The notes: generated by a model from the sequence alone, not told the origin. A stretch of DNA of 64,000 bases from Rhodobacteraceae bacterium D3-12 (GCA_025916135.1 CP104793.1:992001-1056000); one strand, 5' to 3'; numbered from the stretch's first letter, positions 1 to 8,897 are shown. A program made the numbers and translations.

Positions 1-1311
1 CGCACCTTGATGAGCGGCAAATGGCACGTCGGCGGCCCCTATGACCCGCGCGAGGCAGATGTCTGGACACCGGGCGACGTCGGACAGCCAACACCGCGCC
101 AGCGTGGGTTTGACCGTTTCTTTGGTACAATCGACGGCGCAGGAAGCTATTTCTTCCCCCATTACATCGGCGAGGATGACAGCCGCATTGATGTCACAAG
201 CGACGATTTCTACATGACCGATGCGATCTCGGACAAAGCCGTTGATATGGTGGGCGAGGCGGTGGGCGAGGGGAAACCCTTCTTCCTCTATCTCGCCTAT
301 ACCGCGCCGCATTGGCCGCTTCAGGCCCACGCCGAAGACATCGCCCGCTATCAAGGAACATACCTCAAAGGGTGGGACGCGCTGCGCATCTCCCGCCACG
401 AAGCCATGCTCGGGCGCGGTATGCTGCAAGGTAATTGGGAGATTTCGCCCCGCGACCCTGATGCTCGCCCATGGGAGCATACCGAAAACAAGGATTGGGA
501 AGACGCCCGCATGGCGACCTATGCGGCGATGGTTGAAAGCATGGACCGCGGCATCGGTCGCGTCATGACCAAGCTCCGCGCGCTCGGGGTCGAAAAAGAC
601 ACGCTGGTTCTGTTCCTCTCCGACAACGGCGGGTGCGCGGAATTCATGGAGGAAGACGGCTGGGCCGCAAGCTATCCCGACCGCGGGTTTGACGGCGAAA
701 GCATCACTGCGGGCAATATCGCGGGGCTTGAACCCGGTCCCGGCACCACATTCCAAAGCTATGATGTCGCTTGGTCGAACGTCTCGAATGCGCCCTTCAG
801 GATGCACAAGACTTGGGTGCACGAGGGCGGCATATCTACGCCGCTTTTTGCCCATTGGCCCAACGGCATCAAAGCTGGCGGCATCGTGCATCAGGCGCGA
901 CATGTGGTCGACATCATGCCAACGATTCTCGATGCAACAGGCGCCAGCTATCCGCAGGATTTCGACGGCCACGGCATTCAGAAGCTCGACGGGGAAAGCC
1001 TTGGGCCGTTGTTCCGCAATCATGACGCCGAACGCGAAGCGCCGATTTTCTGGGAGCACGAAGGCAATTGCGCCGCCCGCATTGGCGATTGGAAGCTGGT
1101 GCGCGAATTTGGTCAGGACTGGGAACTCTACAACATGCGCGATGACCGCACCGAGCTTCACGACCTTCGCTTGAAAAACGCGCCCAAGGCCGCGGAACTG
1201 CTCAAGGAATACGAAAATTGGGCCGATAAGGTGGGCGTTGTCGATTGGGGCGTGATCCGTGACCACCCCGACATGGATTGGGTCAAACCCGAACGCCCCG
1301 AGCTTGACTGA
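1..1311 (+). CDS. Sulfatase (arylsulfatase family), 5'-truncated by the window edge
   Basis: The frame is open from base 1 and stops at 1311, so only the C-terminal 436 or so residues are present. The first codons read RTLMSGKWHVGG, the GKWH segment that in sulfatases follows the catalytic region. The CxPxR motif carrying the formylglycine residue must lie upstream of the window. A second family signature, LSDNGG, supplying metal-binding Asp and Asn, lies near base 620. The family hydrolyses sulfate esters; the substrate cannot be read from this part. No signal peptide can be judged. No gene follows closely on the same strand: the next starts 208 bases downstream. The family call is firm, the specificity unknown. 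Confidence 0.9.
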   Translation, partial: RTLMSGKWHVGGPYDPREADVWTPGDVGQPTPRQRGFDRFFGTIDGAGSYFFPHYIGEDDSRIDVTSDDFYMTDAISDKAVDMVGEAVGEGKPFFLYLAYTAPHWPLQAHAEDIARYQGTYLKGWDALRISRHEAMLGRGMLQGNWEISPRDPDARPWEHTENKDWEDARMATYAAMVESMDRGIGRVMTKLRALGVEKDTLVLFLSDNGGCAEFMEEDGWAASYPDRGFDGESITAGNIAGLEPGPGTTFQSYDVAWSNVSNAPFRMHKTWVHEGGISTPLFAHWPNGIKAGGIVHQARHVVDIMPTILDATGASYPQDFDGHGIQKLDGESLGPLFRNHDAEREAPIFWEHEGNCAARIGDWKLVREFGQDWELYNMRDDRTELHDLRLKNAPKAAELLKEYENWADKVGVVDWGVIRDHPDMDWVKPERPELD

Positions 1312-1444
1312 TCCCCGCACAGCGCCATCCTGTCTGATGTGCGAACCGGGTGAAAACGGGCCGAAACAACAGGACGCGGCCCAAAAAACCGGATTTTACC
1401 TGCTGCCAGATGCCGCGTTTTACGTGATTAACGTGGTGTTGCGA

Positions 1445-1474
1445 TTGACCTAGGCAAGCGGGGCCATGTAATCA
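1445..1474 (+). promoter_or_regulatory. Possible sigma-70 promoter for the ETF-QO gene
   Basis: TTGACC (1445-1450) and TAATCA (1469-1474) are separated by 18 bases and lie about 45 bases before the ETF-QO start codon at 1520. This is pattern matching only; no transcript evidence is available. Confidence 0.35.
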
Positions 1475-1519
1475 GGCGCGAAATAAAGTTACGCCACGCC
1501 GTTAGATAGGGAAAAACAC

Positions 1520-3169
1520 ATGTCTGAGACCGCGCGCGAAGCCATGGAATACGATGTTGTGATTGTCGGAGCGGGGCCTGCTGGCCTCTCCGCGGCAATC
1601 CGGCTCAAACAGCTTGACGCAGATTTGCAGGTTGTTGTGCTGGAAAAAGGCTCGGAAGTGGGCGCTCATATCCTGTCCGGCGCGGTGCTTGACCCTTGCG
1701 GTCTCGACGCGCTGATCCCCGACTGGAAGGAAAAAGGCGCGCCGCTCAATACCCCGGTCGAGCACGACAATTTCTATATGCTGGGCGAGGCGGGCGAAAT
1801 CCGCGTGCCGAACTGGCCGATGCCGCCGCTGATGAACAACCACGGCAATTACATCGTCTCGATGGGCAATGTTTGCCGCTGGATGGCCGAACAGGCCGAA
1901 GAGCTGGGCGTCGAGATTTTCCCCGGCATGGCTTGCTCCGAACTGGTCTATGATGACAACGGCGGCGTCAAAGGCGTGGTTGCGGGGGTATTTGGCCTTG
2001 AACCCGACGGCTCGATCGGTCCCAACACCGAGCCGGGCATGGAATTGCACGGCAAATACGTCTTCCTCTCCGAAGGTGTGCGTGGCTCGCTCTCCAAGGA
2101 AGTGATCGCCAAATACGACCTCTCCGCCGGAAAAGAGCCGCAGAAATACGGCCTTGGCATGAAAGAGATCTGGGAAGTCGACCCCGCCAAGCACAAGGAA
2201 GGCACCGTCACCCATACGATGGGCTGGCCTCTCGGCAACCGCGCAGGCGGCGGGAGCTTTGTCTATCACCTTGAAAACAATCAGGTCTACGTCGGGTTTG
2301 TGGTCCATTTGAACTACAAGAACCCCTATCTGTTCCCCTACATGGAATTCCAGCGGTTCAAGCACCACCCGATGATTGCGGACCTGCTCGAAGGCGGCAA
2401 ACGCGTGGCTTACGGCGCGCGCGCCATCACCGAGGGCGGTTATCAGTCGATGCCCAAACTGGTCGCACCGGGTGTTGCGCTGCTGGGCTGTTCGGCGGGT
2501 ATGGTCAACGTGCCACGGATCAAGGGCAACCATAACGCGATGCTCTCGGGCAAAGCCGCAGCCGAAGCTGCGCACGCCGCCATCAGCGCCGGCCGCTCTG
2601 GGGATGAACTGAGCGATTATGCAACCGAAGTGCATGATGGGGCGATCGGCAAAGACCTTAAAAAGGTCCGAAACGTCAAGCCGATGTGGTCGAAATGGGG
2701 CCTCCTGCCCAGCCTCGCGCTCGGCGGTCTTGATATGTGGACAAACACCTTCGGCTTCTCGCTTTTCGGCACGCTAAAACACGGCAAGAACGACGCAAAC
2801 GCGACCGAAAAGGCAGACAAGCACAAGCCCATCGATTATCCCAAACCCGATGGCAAGATCAGCTTTGACCGCCTGACCAACGTATCCTTTGCCATGACCA
2901 ATCACGAGGAAAGCCAGCCTTGCCACTTGCGTCTCGGCGATGAAAGCATCCCGATCGAGGTGAACCTGCCGAAATTCGCCGAACCGGCTCAGCGTTATTG
3001 CCCGGCAGGGGTTTACGAAGTGGTCGAGGAAGAAGGCAAAGACCCGCGTTTCGTGATCAACTTCCAGAACTGCGTGCATTGCAAAACCTGTGACATCAAA
3101 GACCCCAGCCAGAACATCACCTGGGTCACCCCACAGGGCGGTGACGGGCCGAATTACCCGAACATGTAA
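1520..3169 (+). CDS. Electron transfer flavoprotein-ubiquinone oxidoreductase (ETF-QO)
   Basis: 549 residues, the usual length for the family. It passes electrons from reduced electron transfer flavoprotein to ubiquinone at the membrane, linking fatty-acid and amino-acid oxidation to respiration. The N-terminus has the FAD dinucleotide fold (VVIVGAGPAGLSAA, about residues 13-26). The C-terminal ferredoxin-like domain supplies four cysteines for a [4Fe-4S] cluster: C494, C518, C521 and C524, the last three in CVHCKTC. The ATG at 1520 is chosen because it directly precedes the conserved N-terminus. It stands alone, with no etfAB nearby, and two stem-loops follow the stop. Confidence 0.95.
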   Translation: MSETAREAMEYDVVIVGAGPAGLSAAIRLKQLDADLQVVVLEKGSEVGAHILSGAVLDPCGLDALIPDWKEKGAPLNTPVEHDNFYMLGEAGEIRVPNWPMPPLMNNHGNYIVSMGNVCRWMAEQAEELGVEIFPGMACSELVYDDNGGVKGVVAGVFGLEPDGSIGPNTEPGMELHGKYVFLSEGVRGSLSKEVIAKYDLSAGKEPQKYGLGMKEIWEVDPAKHKEGTVTHTMGWPLGNRAGGGSFVYHLENNQVYVGFVVHLNYKNPYLFPYMEFQRFKHHPMIADLLEGGKRVAYGARAITEGGYQSMPKLVAPGVALLGCSAGMVNVPRIKGNHNAMLSGKAAAEAAHAAISAGRSGDELSDYATEVHDGAIGKDLKKVRNVKPMWSKWGLLPSLALGGLDMWTNTFGFSLFGTLKHGKNDANATEKADKHKPIDYPKPDGKISFDRLTNVSFAMTNHEESQPCHLRLGDESIPIEVNLPKFAEPAQRYCPAGVYEVVEEEGKDPRFVINFQNCVHCKTCDIKDPSQNITWVTPQGGDGPNYPNM

Positions 3170-3224
3170 TATCGTCGGGGGCGACCACATAGCGTGCGTC
3201 GCCCCCGCCCTCGGCTAGCGGACC

Positions 3225-3270
3225 AATTTTCTTCGCAAGAAAATTAGGCGAAATCTTTGAAAGATTTCGC
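3225..3270. terminator. Two adjacent perfect stem-loops, possible terminator or small repeat
   Basis: AATTTTCTT (3225-3233) pairs with AAGAAAATT (3237-3245) around a 3-base loop. GCGAAATCT (3248-3256) pairs with AGATTTCGC (3262-3270). They lie between ETF-QO and the next gene. The first, AT-rich hairpin has T and A runs that could end transcription in either direction. Confidence 0.5.
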
Positions 3271-3374
3271 TCCGCCCCGCTCACATCTTTGCGCGTTTCG
3301 TCTTGTTGCATTGCGTTTGCGGGCGGTTGCGCTACTCTGCCCTTCCAGATCGGCAACAAAGGGCACCCTCGCAT

Positions 3375-5087
3375 ATGAAAGCCATTAAACTCGCCGCCGT
3401 CGCCGCCTTGGCGATGCAGCTCAGCATCCCTCCGGCCATGGCCGATGGGCTTTCAGGGGCTTACCTTGCCGGGCGACAGGCGCGATACAGCGGCGATTTC
3501 GCTGCCGCCGCGCAATATTACACCCTTGCGCTGGCACGTGATCCGTCCAACCCATCGCTGATGGAAGCCGCTGTGCTGTCCTTCCTATCGCTGGGCCGCT
3601 TCGATCGCGCTTTGCCGATTGCCACGTTGATGGAGAAAGAGGGCCACGCAAGCCAATTGTCGCATATGGTGCTTTTGTCCAACGAAGCCTGGAATGGCCG
3701 CCATGACGATCTGCTCAAACGGATCGAAGACAAGCGCGGTATCGGCGCTCTGGTTGATGGCTTGGTTGGCGCATGGGCGCATCTTGGCAAGGGGGCCATG
3801 TCCGACGCAATTGACGCCTTTGACTCCATGGCCAAAGAGCCGGGACAGCAAGGCTTCGCACTCTATCACAAATCACTGGCGCTCGCGATGGTCGGCAATT
3901 TCGAAGGCGCCGAAGAGATCCTCGGCGCAACCGGCCCCGGCGCCGCCGTGCAAACCCGGCGCGGGGTAATCACCCGGCTCGAAGTGCTCAGCCAGTTGGA
4001 ACAAAACGACAAGGCGCTCGAAGTCTTGGAATCCAGCTTTGGGAAAACGCTCGACCCGGAACTCGCCCTGTTGCGGACCAAGCTCAAGGCCGGTGAAACG
4101 CTGCCCTTCACCATGGTAACCTCGGTGCGCGATGGCATGGCCGAGGTGCTCTATACCGTCGCCGGTGCCATTCGCGGCGAAGCGCGCGATGTCGACACAA
4201 TTCTCTTTGCCCGCATGGCGGAATACCTGCGCCCCGGCCATATCGACGCGATCCTGCTCACTGCGGAAATCCTCGAAGACATGGAGCGATATGATCTCGC
4301 GACCGAAACCTTCAACAAAGTGCCCAGCGATGATGCGGCGTTTCATGCCGCCGAATTGGGCCGTGCCGATGCGCTGCGCAAGGCCGGTAAACCGGATGCA
4401 GCGGTTGAGGTATTGCAACAGCTCGCCAAGACCCACGGCGACCTGCCGGTGGTTCACAATACACTCGGCGACATGCTGCGCACGATGGAGCGTTACAAAG
4501 AGGCGATCACTGCCTATGACCGTGGCATCGCCCAATACGATAGCGCCGAGGCCGGCCAGTGGTTCGTCTATTACGCCCGTGGGATCTGTTACGAGCGCAC
4601 GGACAACTGGACCCAGGCCGAAGCCGATTTCCGCAAGGCGCTGGACCTTGACCCCGACCGCCCCGAGGCCCTGAACTACCTCGGTTATTCGCTGGTTGAA
4701 AAAAGCGAGAAGCTGGACGAAGCCCTCGCCATGATTGAACGCGCCGTCGCCGCGCGGCCCAAATCGGGCTATATCATCGACAGCCTCGGCTGGGCGCTCT
4801 ACCGCCTTGGTCGCTACGAAGAGGCGGTCGGCCATATGGAACGCGCAACCGAACTCATGTCGGTCGATCCGGTGGTGAATGACCACCTTGGCGATGTCTA
4901 TTGGGCGGTGGGGCGCACCCGCGAAGCCGAGTTTCAGTGGAAGCGCGCGCTCTCCTTTGTCGAGTACGGTGAAACCTCCGAAGACGCCGACCCCGACCGC
5001 ATTCGTCGCAAAATCGAAATCGGCCTCGATAAAGTCTTGGCCGAAGAGGGGGCCAAGCCTTTGAAAGTGGCGGGCGAGGATGGCTGA
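3375..5087 (+). CDS. Exported tetratricopeptide-repeat protein
   Basis: 570 residues. The ATG at 3375 is preferred over upstream in-frame codons because it begins a clean signal peptide (MKAIKLAAVAALAMQL, then AMA/DG as the likely cleavage site). The rest is helical TPR repeats in pairs; the clearest lie in the C-terminal half, with signatures such as ALNYLGYSLVE and DSLGWALYRLGRYEEA. TPR arrays are protein-interaction scaffolds, here probably periplasmic. The last 8 bases overlap ispE, so the two are probably co-transcribed and translationally coupled. No specific role can be assigned. Confidence 0.85.
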   Translation: MKAIKLAAVAALAMQLSIPPAMADGLSGAYLAGRQARYSGDFAAAAQYYTLALARDPSNPSLMEAAVLSFLSLGRFDRALPIATLMEKEGHASQLSHMVLLSNEAWNGRHDDLLKRIEDKRGIGALVDGLVGAWAHLGKGAMSDAIDAFDSMAKEPGQQGFALYHKSLALAMVGNFEGAEEILGATGPGAAVQTRRGVITRLEVLSQLEQNDKALEVLESSFGKTLDPELALLRTKLKAGETLPFTMVTSVRDGMAEVLYTVAGAIRGEARDVDTILFARMAEYLRPGHIDAILLTAEILEDMERYDLATETFNKVPSDDAAFHAAELGRADALRKAGKPDAAVEVLQQLAKTHGDLPVVHNTLGDMLRTMERYKEAITAYDRGIAQYDSAEAGQWFVYYARGICYERTDNWTQAEADFRKALDLDPDRPEALNYLGYSLVEKSEKLDEALAMIERAVAARPKSGYIIDSLGWALYRLGRYEEAVGHMERATELMSVDPVVNDHLGDVYWAVGRTREAEFQWKRALSFVEYGETSEDADPDRIRRKIEIGLDKVLAEEGAKPLKVAGEDG

Positions 5088-5904
5088 CGCGCGGGGCTTC
5101 GCGCCCGCCAAGGTCAATCTTTCGCTGCATGTGACCGGCCAACGCGACGACGGGCTGCACCTGCTCGACAGCCTCGTGGCCTTTGCCGATGTGGGGGATC
5201 ACCTCACCATCTCTCCCGCGACCGCTTCAACGCTCTGCGTTGATGGCCCGATGGCTGCGGGCGTGCCGCAGGATGCGCGCAACCTTGTCCTCAAGGCCGC
5301 CGCATGGATGGGCGAAACCGCCGCGTTCACGCTTGAAAAACACCTGCCTGCTGCCGCCGGGATAGGGGGCGGCTCCTCTGATGCCGCCGCTGCGCTGCGC
5401 TTGCTGGCTGACCTGACCGGGCGGCCCATTCCCCACGGCAGCGAGGCGCTCGGCGCGGATGTTCCGGTCTGCCTTGCGCCCAAGGCGACCCGCATGCGTG
5501 GCATCGGCGAGGCGCTCGCGCCTGTTGCCCTGCCGCCCTTGCCCGCTGTCCTCGTCAATCCCGGTGTCGAGGTGCCCACCGGCGCGGTGTTCTCTGCTCT
5601 GCCGACCAAGGAAAACCCACCCATGCCCGCCGACCTGCCGCGCCTGTCCAACCCGGTGCAGGCCGCCGATTGGCTGGCCTCTCAACGCAATGACCTTGAA
5701 GCACCGGCCATCGCTTTCGCGCCGGTGATCGGCACGCTTCTCGACGTGCTCAAGGCGCAGCCGAAACTGTGCCTCGCCCGTATGTCCGGCTCTGGCGCGA
5801 CCTGTTTTGGCCTGTTCGAAACCCAGTCCGCCGCTGAAAATGCTGCAAACAAGATTCGCGCCGCATTCCCCGCTTGGTGGGTGGTGGCAACCAAGCTCGG
5901 TTAA
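5080..5904 (+). CDS. ispE: 4-diphosphocytidyl-2-C-methyl-D-erythritol kinase
   Basis: 274 residues. The enzyme phosphorylates the 2-hydroxyl of 4-diphosphocytidyl-methylerythritol in the non-mevalonate isoprenoid pathway, using ATP in the cytosol. It is a GHMP kinase: the N-terminal APAKVNLSLHV holds the conserved Lys11, and the phosphate loop PAAAGIGGGSSDAA spans residues 90-103. LGADVPVCL carries the catalytic Asp. The ATG at 5080 overlaps the TPR gene by 8 bases, a pairing that implies coupled translation. Length is slightly below the E. coli enzyme, as is common in this order. Confidence 0.95.
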   Translation: MADARGFAPAKVNLSLHVTGQRDDGLHLLDSLVAFADVGDHLTISPATASTLCVDGPMAAGVPQDARNLVLKAAAWMGETAAFTLEKHLPAAAGIGGGSSDAAAALRLLADLTGRPIPHGSEALGADVPVCLAPKATRMRGIGEALAPVALPPLPAVLVNPGVEVPTGAVFSALPTKENPPMPADLPRLSNPVQAADWLASQRNDLEAPAIAFAPVIGTLLDVLKAQPKLCLARMSGSGATCFGLFETQSAAENAANKIRAAFPAWWVVATKLG

Positions 5905-6011
5905 GCCGGCGCTGACATTTTTTGTGCGAATTGTTGCTGTGCCACAACATGCCCCCTTGCGGCGTGACTCGGAAAGGGCCATGTTAGGGACAAGCACAAG
6001 GGAGTTTCGCA

Positions 6012-6347
6012 ATGCCCAAGCTGATCCGCATGTATATCATCAACGTCGCCATTGGATTTGGCGTCGCCGCCGCTTTTGTAGGCATGTTGCTGTGGTTCAA
6101 TGTCGCGAATCTCTGGCATCTGGTGTCCCATTCCGATCAAGGCTGGCTTGCGGTCCTGATCCTGTGGTTCGCCAACGGGATTGTATTTGCCGGCGTGCAA
6201 TTCGCGATCGCCGTGATGCGCATGAAGGACGATGATGACGACGGCCCCGGCGGGGGCTTGCGCGAACGGGTCGCACCACGGACACAGCAGCCCGTACCGG
6301 TGCGTGTCGCCGCGCAGAACAAGCGCAAACCATACGACCTCCGATAG
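6012..6347 (+). CDS. Small membrane protein of unknown function
   Basis: 111 residues with two predicted membrane helices (about residues 8-30 and 43-66) separated by a short loop. A strongly acidic patch (KDDDDDG) and a basic, proline-containing tail follow. The start is preceded by a fair ribosome-binding site, AGGGAG at 5999-6004. I do not recognise the family. It is followed 47 bases downstream by a strong intrinsic terminator, so it ends its transcript. Confidence 0.75.
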   Translation: MPKLIRMYIINVAIGFGVAAAFVGMLLWFNVANLWHLVSHSDQGWLAVLILWFANGIVFAGVQFAIAVMRMKDDDDDGPGGGLRERVAPRTQQPVPVRVAAQNKRKPYDLR

Positions 6348-6394
6348 ACCAGTTTAAAAAGACCAGATAACAACGACCCAAGACTCCAGTCACT

Positions 6395-6428
6395 AAAACG
6401 CGCTCCTCCCTCGGGGCGCGTTTTTTTT
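6395..6428 (+). terminator. Intrinsic terminator
   Basis: AAAACGCGC (6395-6403) pairs with GCGCGTTTT (6416-6424) and the stem runs into eight T residues (6421-6428). It is a textbook rho-independent terminator for the small membrane protein gene. Confidence 0.9.
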
Positions 6429-6429
6429 G

Positions 6430-6780
6430 GCAATAATTGCTCTCGCTTGGCGAGGCGGGCGTTGGTCAGGGAAGGATCGGGAAGGCAGCGCGCCTGAGCA
6501 GCGCCCCAGAAGGGCTGCACCGTGCGCCAATGCTCATGCAGATAAGCGGCGGAACCACCCGGACCGTTGGGTTATCTCATTCCCGAGGACCTGTATATAC
6601 AGGTGGGCGCCAGGTAACCGGACCAGAGCCCGGACAGAGCCAGCTCCCTCGGAATTGCTTAAGGCCACCGGAATGCAACCGTAAAACGAGAGGGGCAGAA
6701 CCGCCACTCACCGACATAGGCACGGGCTGGGCCGCTGACAAGCCTCATTCGCTCAAGAATTGCAATTCCCGCTTGAAAGA
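6430..6780. other. Structured intergenic stretch, candidate non-coding RNA or long leader
   Basis: About 350 bases without a recognisable gene. It is dense in inverted repeats: CTCGC/GCGAG (6442-6454), GCAGCGCCC/GGGCTGC (6498-6518), GATAA/TTATC with an inner CGGCGG/CCGTTG stem (6541-6576), and ATTCCCGAGG/CCTCGGAAT (6579-6655), which encloses the 16-base palindrome at 6589-6604. A perfect palindrome GAATTGCAATTC follows near 6760. I compared it by eye with tmRNA, RNase P, SRP RNA and 6S RNA and found no diagnostic motif. The frame of mmcB is open through it, but the residues look like translated RNA. Confidence 0.35.
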
Positions 6781-6781
6781 T

Positions 6782-6796
6782 GTTCATCTTTTGTTC
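6782..6796 (+). promoter_or_regulatory. LexA (SOS) box upstream of mmcB
   Basis: GTTC-N7-GTTC: GTTC at 6782-6785, seven bases, GTTC at 6793-6796. This direct repeat is the LexA operator consensus of alphaproteobacteria, unlike the palindromic E. coli box. It lies 12 bases before the mmcB ATG, where bound repressor would block transcription. Confidence 0.8.
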
Positions 6797-6808
6797 ATCT
6801 TGAGGGGT

Positions 6809-7270
6809 ATGACCGATCAATCGCTTTCCGACCTTTCTCCAGTCCTGCAAATGCAGCCGGGACAGCTTTTGGCCCGTGGGGTTTGTCGTCACTTGGCCAG
6901 CCATGATTTCGTAACGATCGAGGAATTCGTGCCTGAACGGGGCAAGCGGGTCGATGTTATGGCGCTCGGCCCCAAGGGCGAAATCTGGGTGATCGAATGC
7001 AAATCGAGCCGTGTGGATTTCACCTCAGACAGCAAATGGGACGGCTATCTTGAATGGTGCGACCGTTACTTCTGGGCGGTGGATACCGACTTTCCGACCG
7101 ATCTGTTGCCGCCCGAAACCGGGTTGATCATTGCCGACGCTTATAGCGCCGAGATCATTCGCATGGCGCCGCATGACAAGCTGGCGGGCGCACGCCGTAA
7201 CGCGCTCACCCGCCGTTTCGCCCGTCATGCCGCGCGCCGCTTACAAGCCTTTCGCGACCCGCGCGTCTAA
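6809..7270 (+). CDS. mmcB: MmcB family DNA repair protein
   Basis: 153 residues. The ATG at 6809 is chosen over far upstream in-frame codons because it follows a good ribosome-binding site (GAGGGG) and matches the family start; the longer frame runs back through structured non-coding sequence. The core has the restriction-endonuclease-like pattern D...E-x-K: KRVDVMALGPKGEIWVIECK. In Caulobacter mmcB is LexA-regulated and needed for mitomycin C resistance, and a perfect LexA box is present here. The exact nuclease substrate is unknown. Confidence 0.9.
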   Translation: MTDQSLSDLSPVLQMQPGQLLARGVCRHLASHDFVTIEEFVPERGKRVDVMALGPKGEIWVIECKSSRVDFTSDSKWDGYLEWCDRYFWAVDTDFPTDLLPPETGLIIADAYSAEIIRMAPHDKLAGARRNALTRRFARHAARRLQAFRDPRV

Positions 7271-7342
7271 TCCAACGCATCCGCGGGCCGGATCGGGCTG
7301 CTTGGGGCGGGATCAAGATGGAGAGGGCAGGCTAGGGGAGAC

Positions 7343-7948
7343 CTAGCCCAACAGCTTTGCATCAAACTCGGCCGCAAACTGCGCTGACGGGCGCGCCTGA
7401 CACCGCTCCGCCCAAGCCTTGACGCCGGGATGATCAGGCAGCAACGATGGCATCCAGACAAAAGGCGACGCCATCAACAGGTCCGCTGCGCTAAACGTCT
7501 CACCCACCAGCCAGTCATCCGCCTCAAGCGCCCCGGCCAAACGTGCGCCCATCTCCTCGAGCCCGCGAAATGCGGTTGTGATTGCGGGGTGCGAAATCTC
7601 TGCGAAACTATGGACCAGCACCGGCTCGACAATATTGCCATACCACGCCAGCCAGCTCAAAAAACGCCCGCGAAGCGCCTCTCCCGGCGCCACGCCAAGG
7701 CCCGCCTCGGGGAACAGCTCGGTCAGATAGAGCATGATCGCGTTTGATTCCCAAATCTCGACGCCATCATGCACCAACAGCGGCACCTTGCCCTCGGGGT
7801 GCGGATTGTCAGCATCGCGCCCGCCCGAACCATCATTGCGTAGAACTGAAACGGGTTTGACCTCGACCGCGTCGAGCGCGGAAAGCTCATGCAAAAGCTG
7901 CACGATCCGCGACGAGCGCGACATCGGGGCGTGATAAAGTGTCAACAT
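7343..7948 (-). CDS. Glutathione S-transferase family protein
   Basis: 201 residues. The N-terminal thioredoxin-like domain starts MLTLYHAPMSRSSR, with the serine-rich segment that binds the glutathione thiol. GKVPLLV and WESNAIMLYL are the cis-proline and gamma-glutamyl-binding motifs. The helical C-terminal domain ends with a conserved ADLLMASPF segment. Such enzymes conjugate glutathione to electrophiles or act as disulfide reductases; the substrate is unknown. It is convergent with mmcB and transcribed alone. Confidence 0.88.
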   Translation of the reverse strand: MLTLYHAPMSRSSRIVQLLHELSALDAVEVKPVSVLRNDGSGGRDADNPHPEGKVPLLVHDGVEIWESNAIMLYLTELFPEAGLGVAPGEALRGRFLSWLAWYGNIVEPVLVHSFAEISHPAITTAFRGLEEMGARLAGALEADDWLVGETFSAADLLMASPFVWMPSLLPDHPGVKAWAERCQARPSAQFAAEFDAKLLG

Positions 7949-8076
7949 AACTTGGGGTCTCCAGTGCGTGCGATTTGTGGCTTGCTACCAAATCGCCGCA
8001 CGCCTGAAAGCCCCGTCGCGCATTGCCTCCTGACACCTTGTGTCAGGGGCGTTGACCATGCTGTCAGTCGCCCCGC

Positions 8077-8262
8077 TCAGCCCCTGAGCCGCGCCGCCTT
8101 GGCCGCCGCGCGGATTTCCTCGGCGATTTCCTCGGCTTCTTCCGGCTCGAAATCCATCGGGATCTCCATGTCGCCGGCTTCGATATAAAGCCGCACCATG
8201 CCCTTGTCGGTCGGCCCGATTTGCAGATTGGCCTCGATGTTGGTTTCTTTGTTGATGCCCAT
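8077..8262 (-). CDS. Small acidic protein, DUF6324-like
   Basis: 61 residues beginning MGINKETNIEANLQIGP, with a predicted amphipathic, acidic helix in the second half (PEEAEEIAEEIRAAA). It resembles a short conserved family common in Rhodobacteraceae that I know as DUF6324; function unknown. It is divergent from the acetyltransferase gene, whose start is 80 bases away, so the two share a promoter region. A longer open frame on the same strand (to 8624) overlaps the acetyltransferase and is not believed. Confidence 0.7.
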   Translation of the reverse strand: MGINKETNIEANLQIGPTDKGMVRLYIEAGDMEIPMDFEPEEAEEIAEEIRAAAKAARLRG

Positions 8263-8341
8263 GGTTCCGCCTCCAGATTACCTCCCTGAGCTATCCCAGA
8301 TTGGCCTTGTGATGCAAGCGCCGCCCGCGCATCCTTGGGCC

Positions 8342-8842
8342 ATGACAGACACGGCTGAGATGACACAAGTGACCCTGCGCGACCTTGAAATCGGCGACGC
8401 CGGGTGGCTGATCGAACAGCACGGCGTGCTTTATGCCCGCGACGATGGCTTTGACAAAACGTTCGAGGCGCTGGTGGCCGAAATTCTGGCCGATTACATC
8501 CGCAATCACGACCCGACCTGTGAACGCGCCTGGATCGCCGAGCAGGGGGGCGTGCGCCTTGGCTCGATCTTTTGCGTGCGCCTTGACGATCAAACGGCCA
8601 AACTGCGGCTGTTCTTGCTGACACCCGATGCGCGCGGCAAGGGGTTGGGCAAACACCTGCTCAGCACCTGCCTCGATTATGCCCGCGCCCATGGCTACAC
8701 GCGCCTGCACCTCTGGACCCACGAAAGCCACTCTGCGGCCTGCGCGCTCTACGCCGCATTCGGCTTCTCGCTGGTGTCGTGCAAACCTGTCCGATCCTTT
8801 GGCGTCGATCTGGTTGAACAAAGCTGGGAAATCGCCCTCTGA
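8342..8842 (+). CDS. GNAT family N-acetyltransferase
   Basis: 166 residues from the ATG at 8342; an internal ATG at 8360 is possible. The acetyl-CoA binding motif A is clear: LRLFLLTPDARGKGLGKHLL, with the R/Q-x-x-G-x-G loop. The substrate pocket is not diagnostic. Proteins of this shape in the order are sometimes annotated as MarR-GNAT fusions, but no DNA-binding domain is present here. It is followed by tRNA-His. Confidence 0.85.
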   Translation: MTDTAEMTQVTLRDLEIGDAGWLIEQHGVLYARDDGFDKTFEALVAEILADYIRNHDPTCERAWIAEQGGVRLGSIFCVRLDDQTAKLRLFLLTPDARGKGLGKHLLSTCLDYARAHGYTRLHLWTHESHSAACALYAAFGFSLVSCKPVRSFGVDLVEQSWEIAL

Positions 8843-8897
8843 CAGGCCGAATTCAGACTTGCATTCGTCGCGCCACAAAGTTACATCGCCCTTCAGT

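Noticed and set aside
6430-6780. tmRNA, RNase P RNA, SRP RNA, 6S RNA or cobalamin riboswitch
   Set aside because: No T arm or tag frame, no conserved GAGGAAAGTCC core, no GGAAGGAAGCAGCC apical loop, and no cobalamin box that I could match by eye.
6437-6808. N-terminal extension of MmcB
   Set aside because: The open frame crosses structured, non-coding sequence and the LexA operator; the ATG at 6809 has a proper ribosome-binding site.
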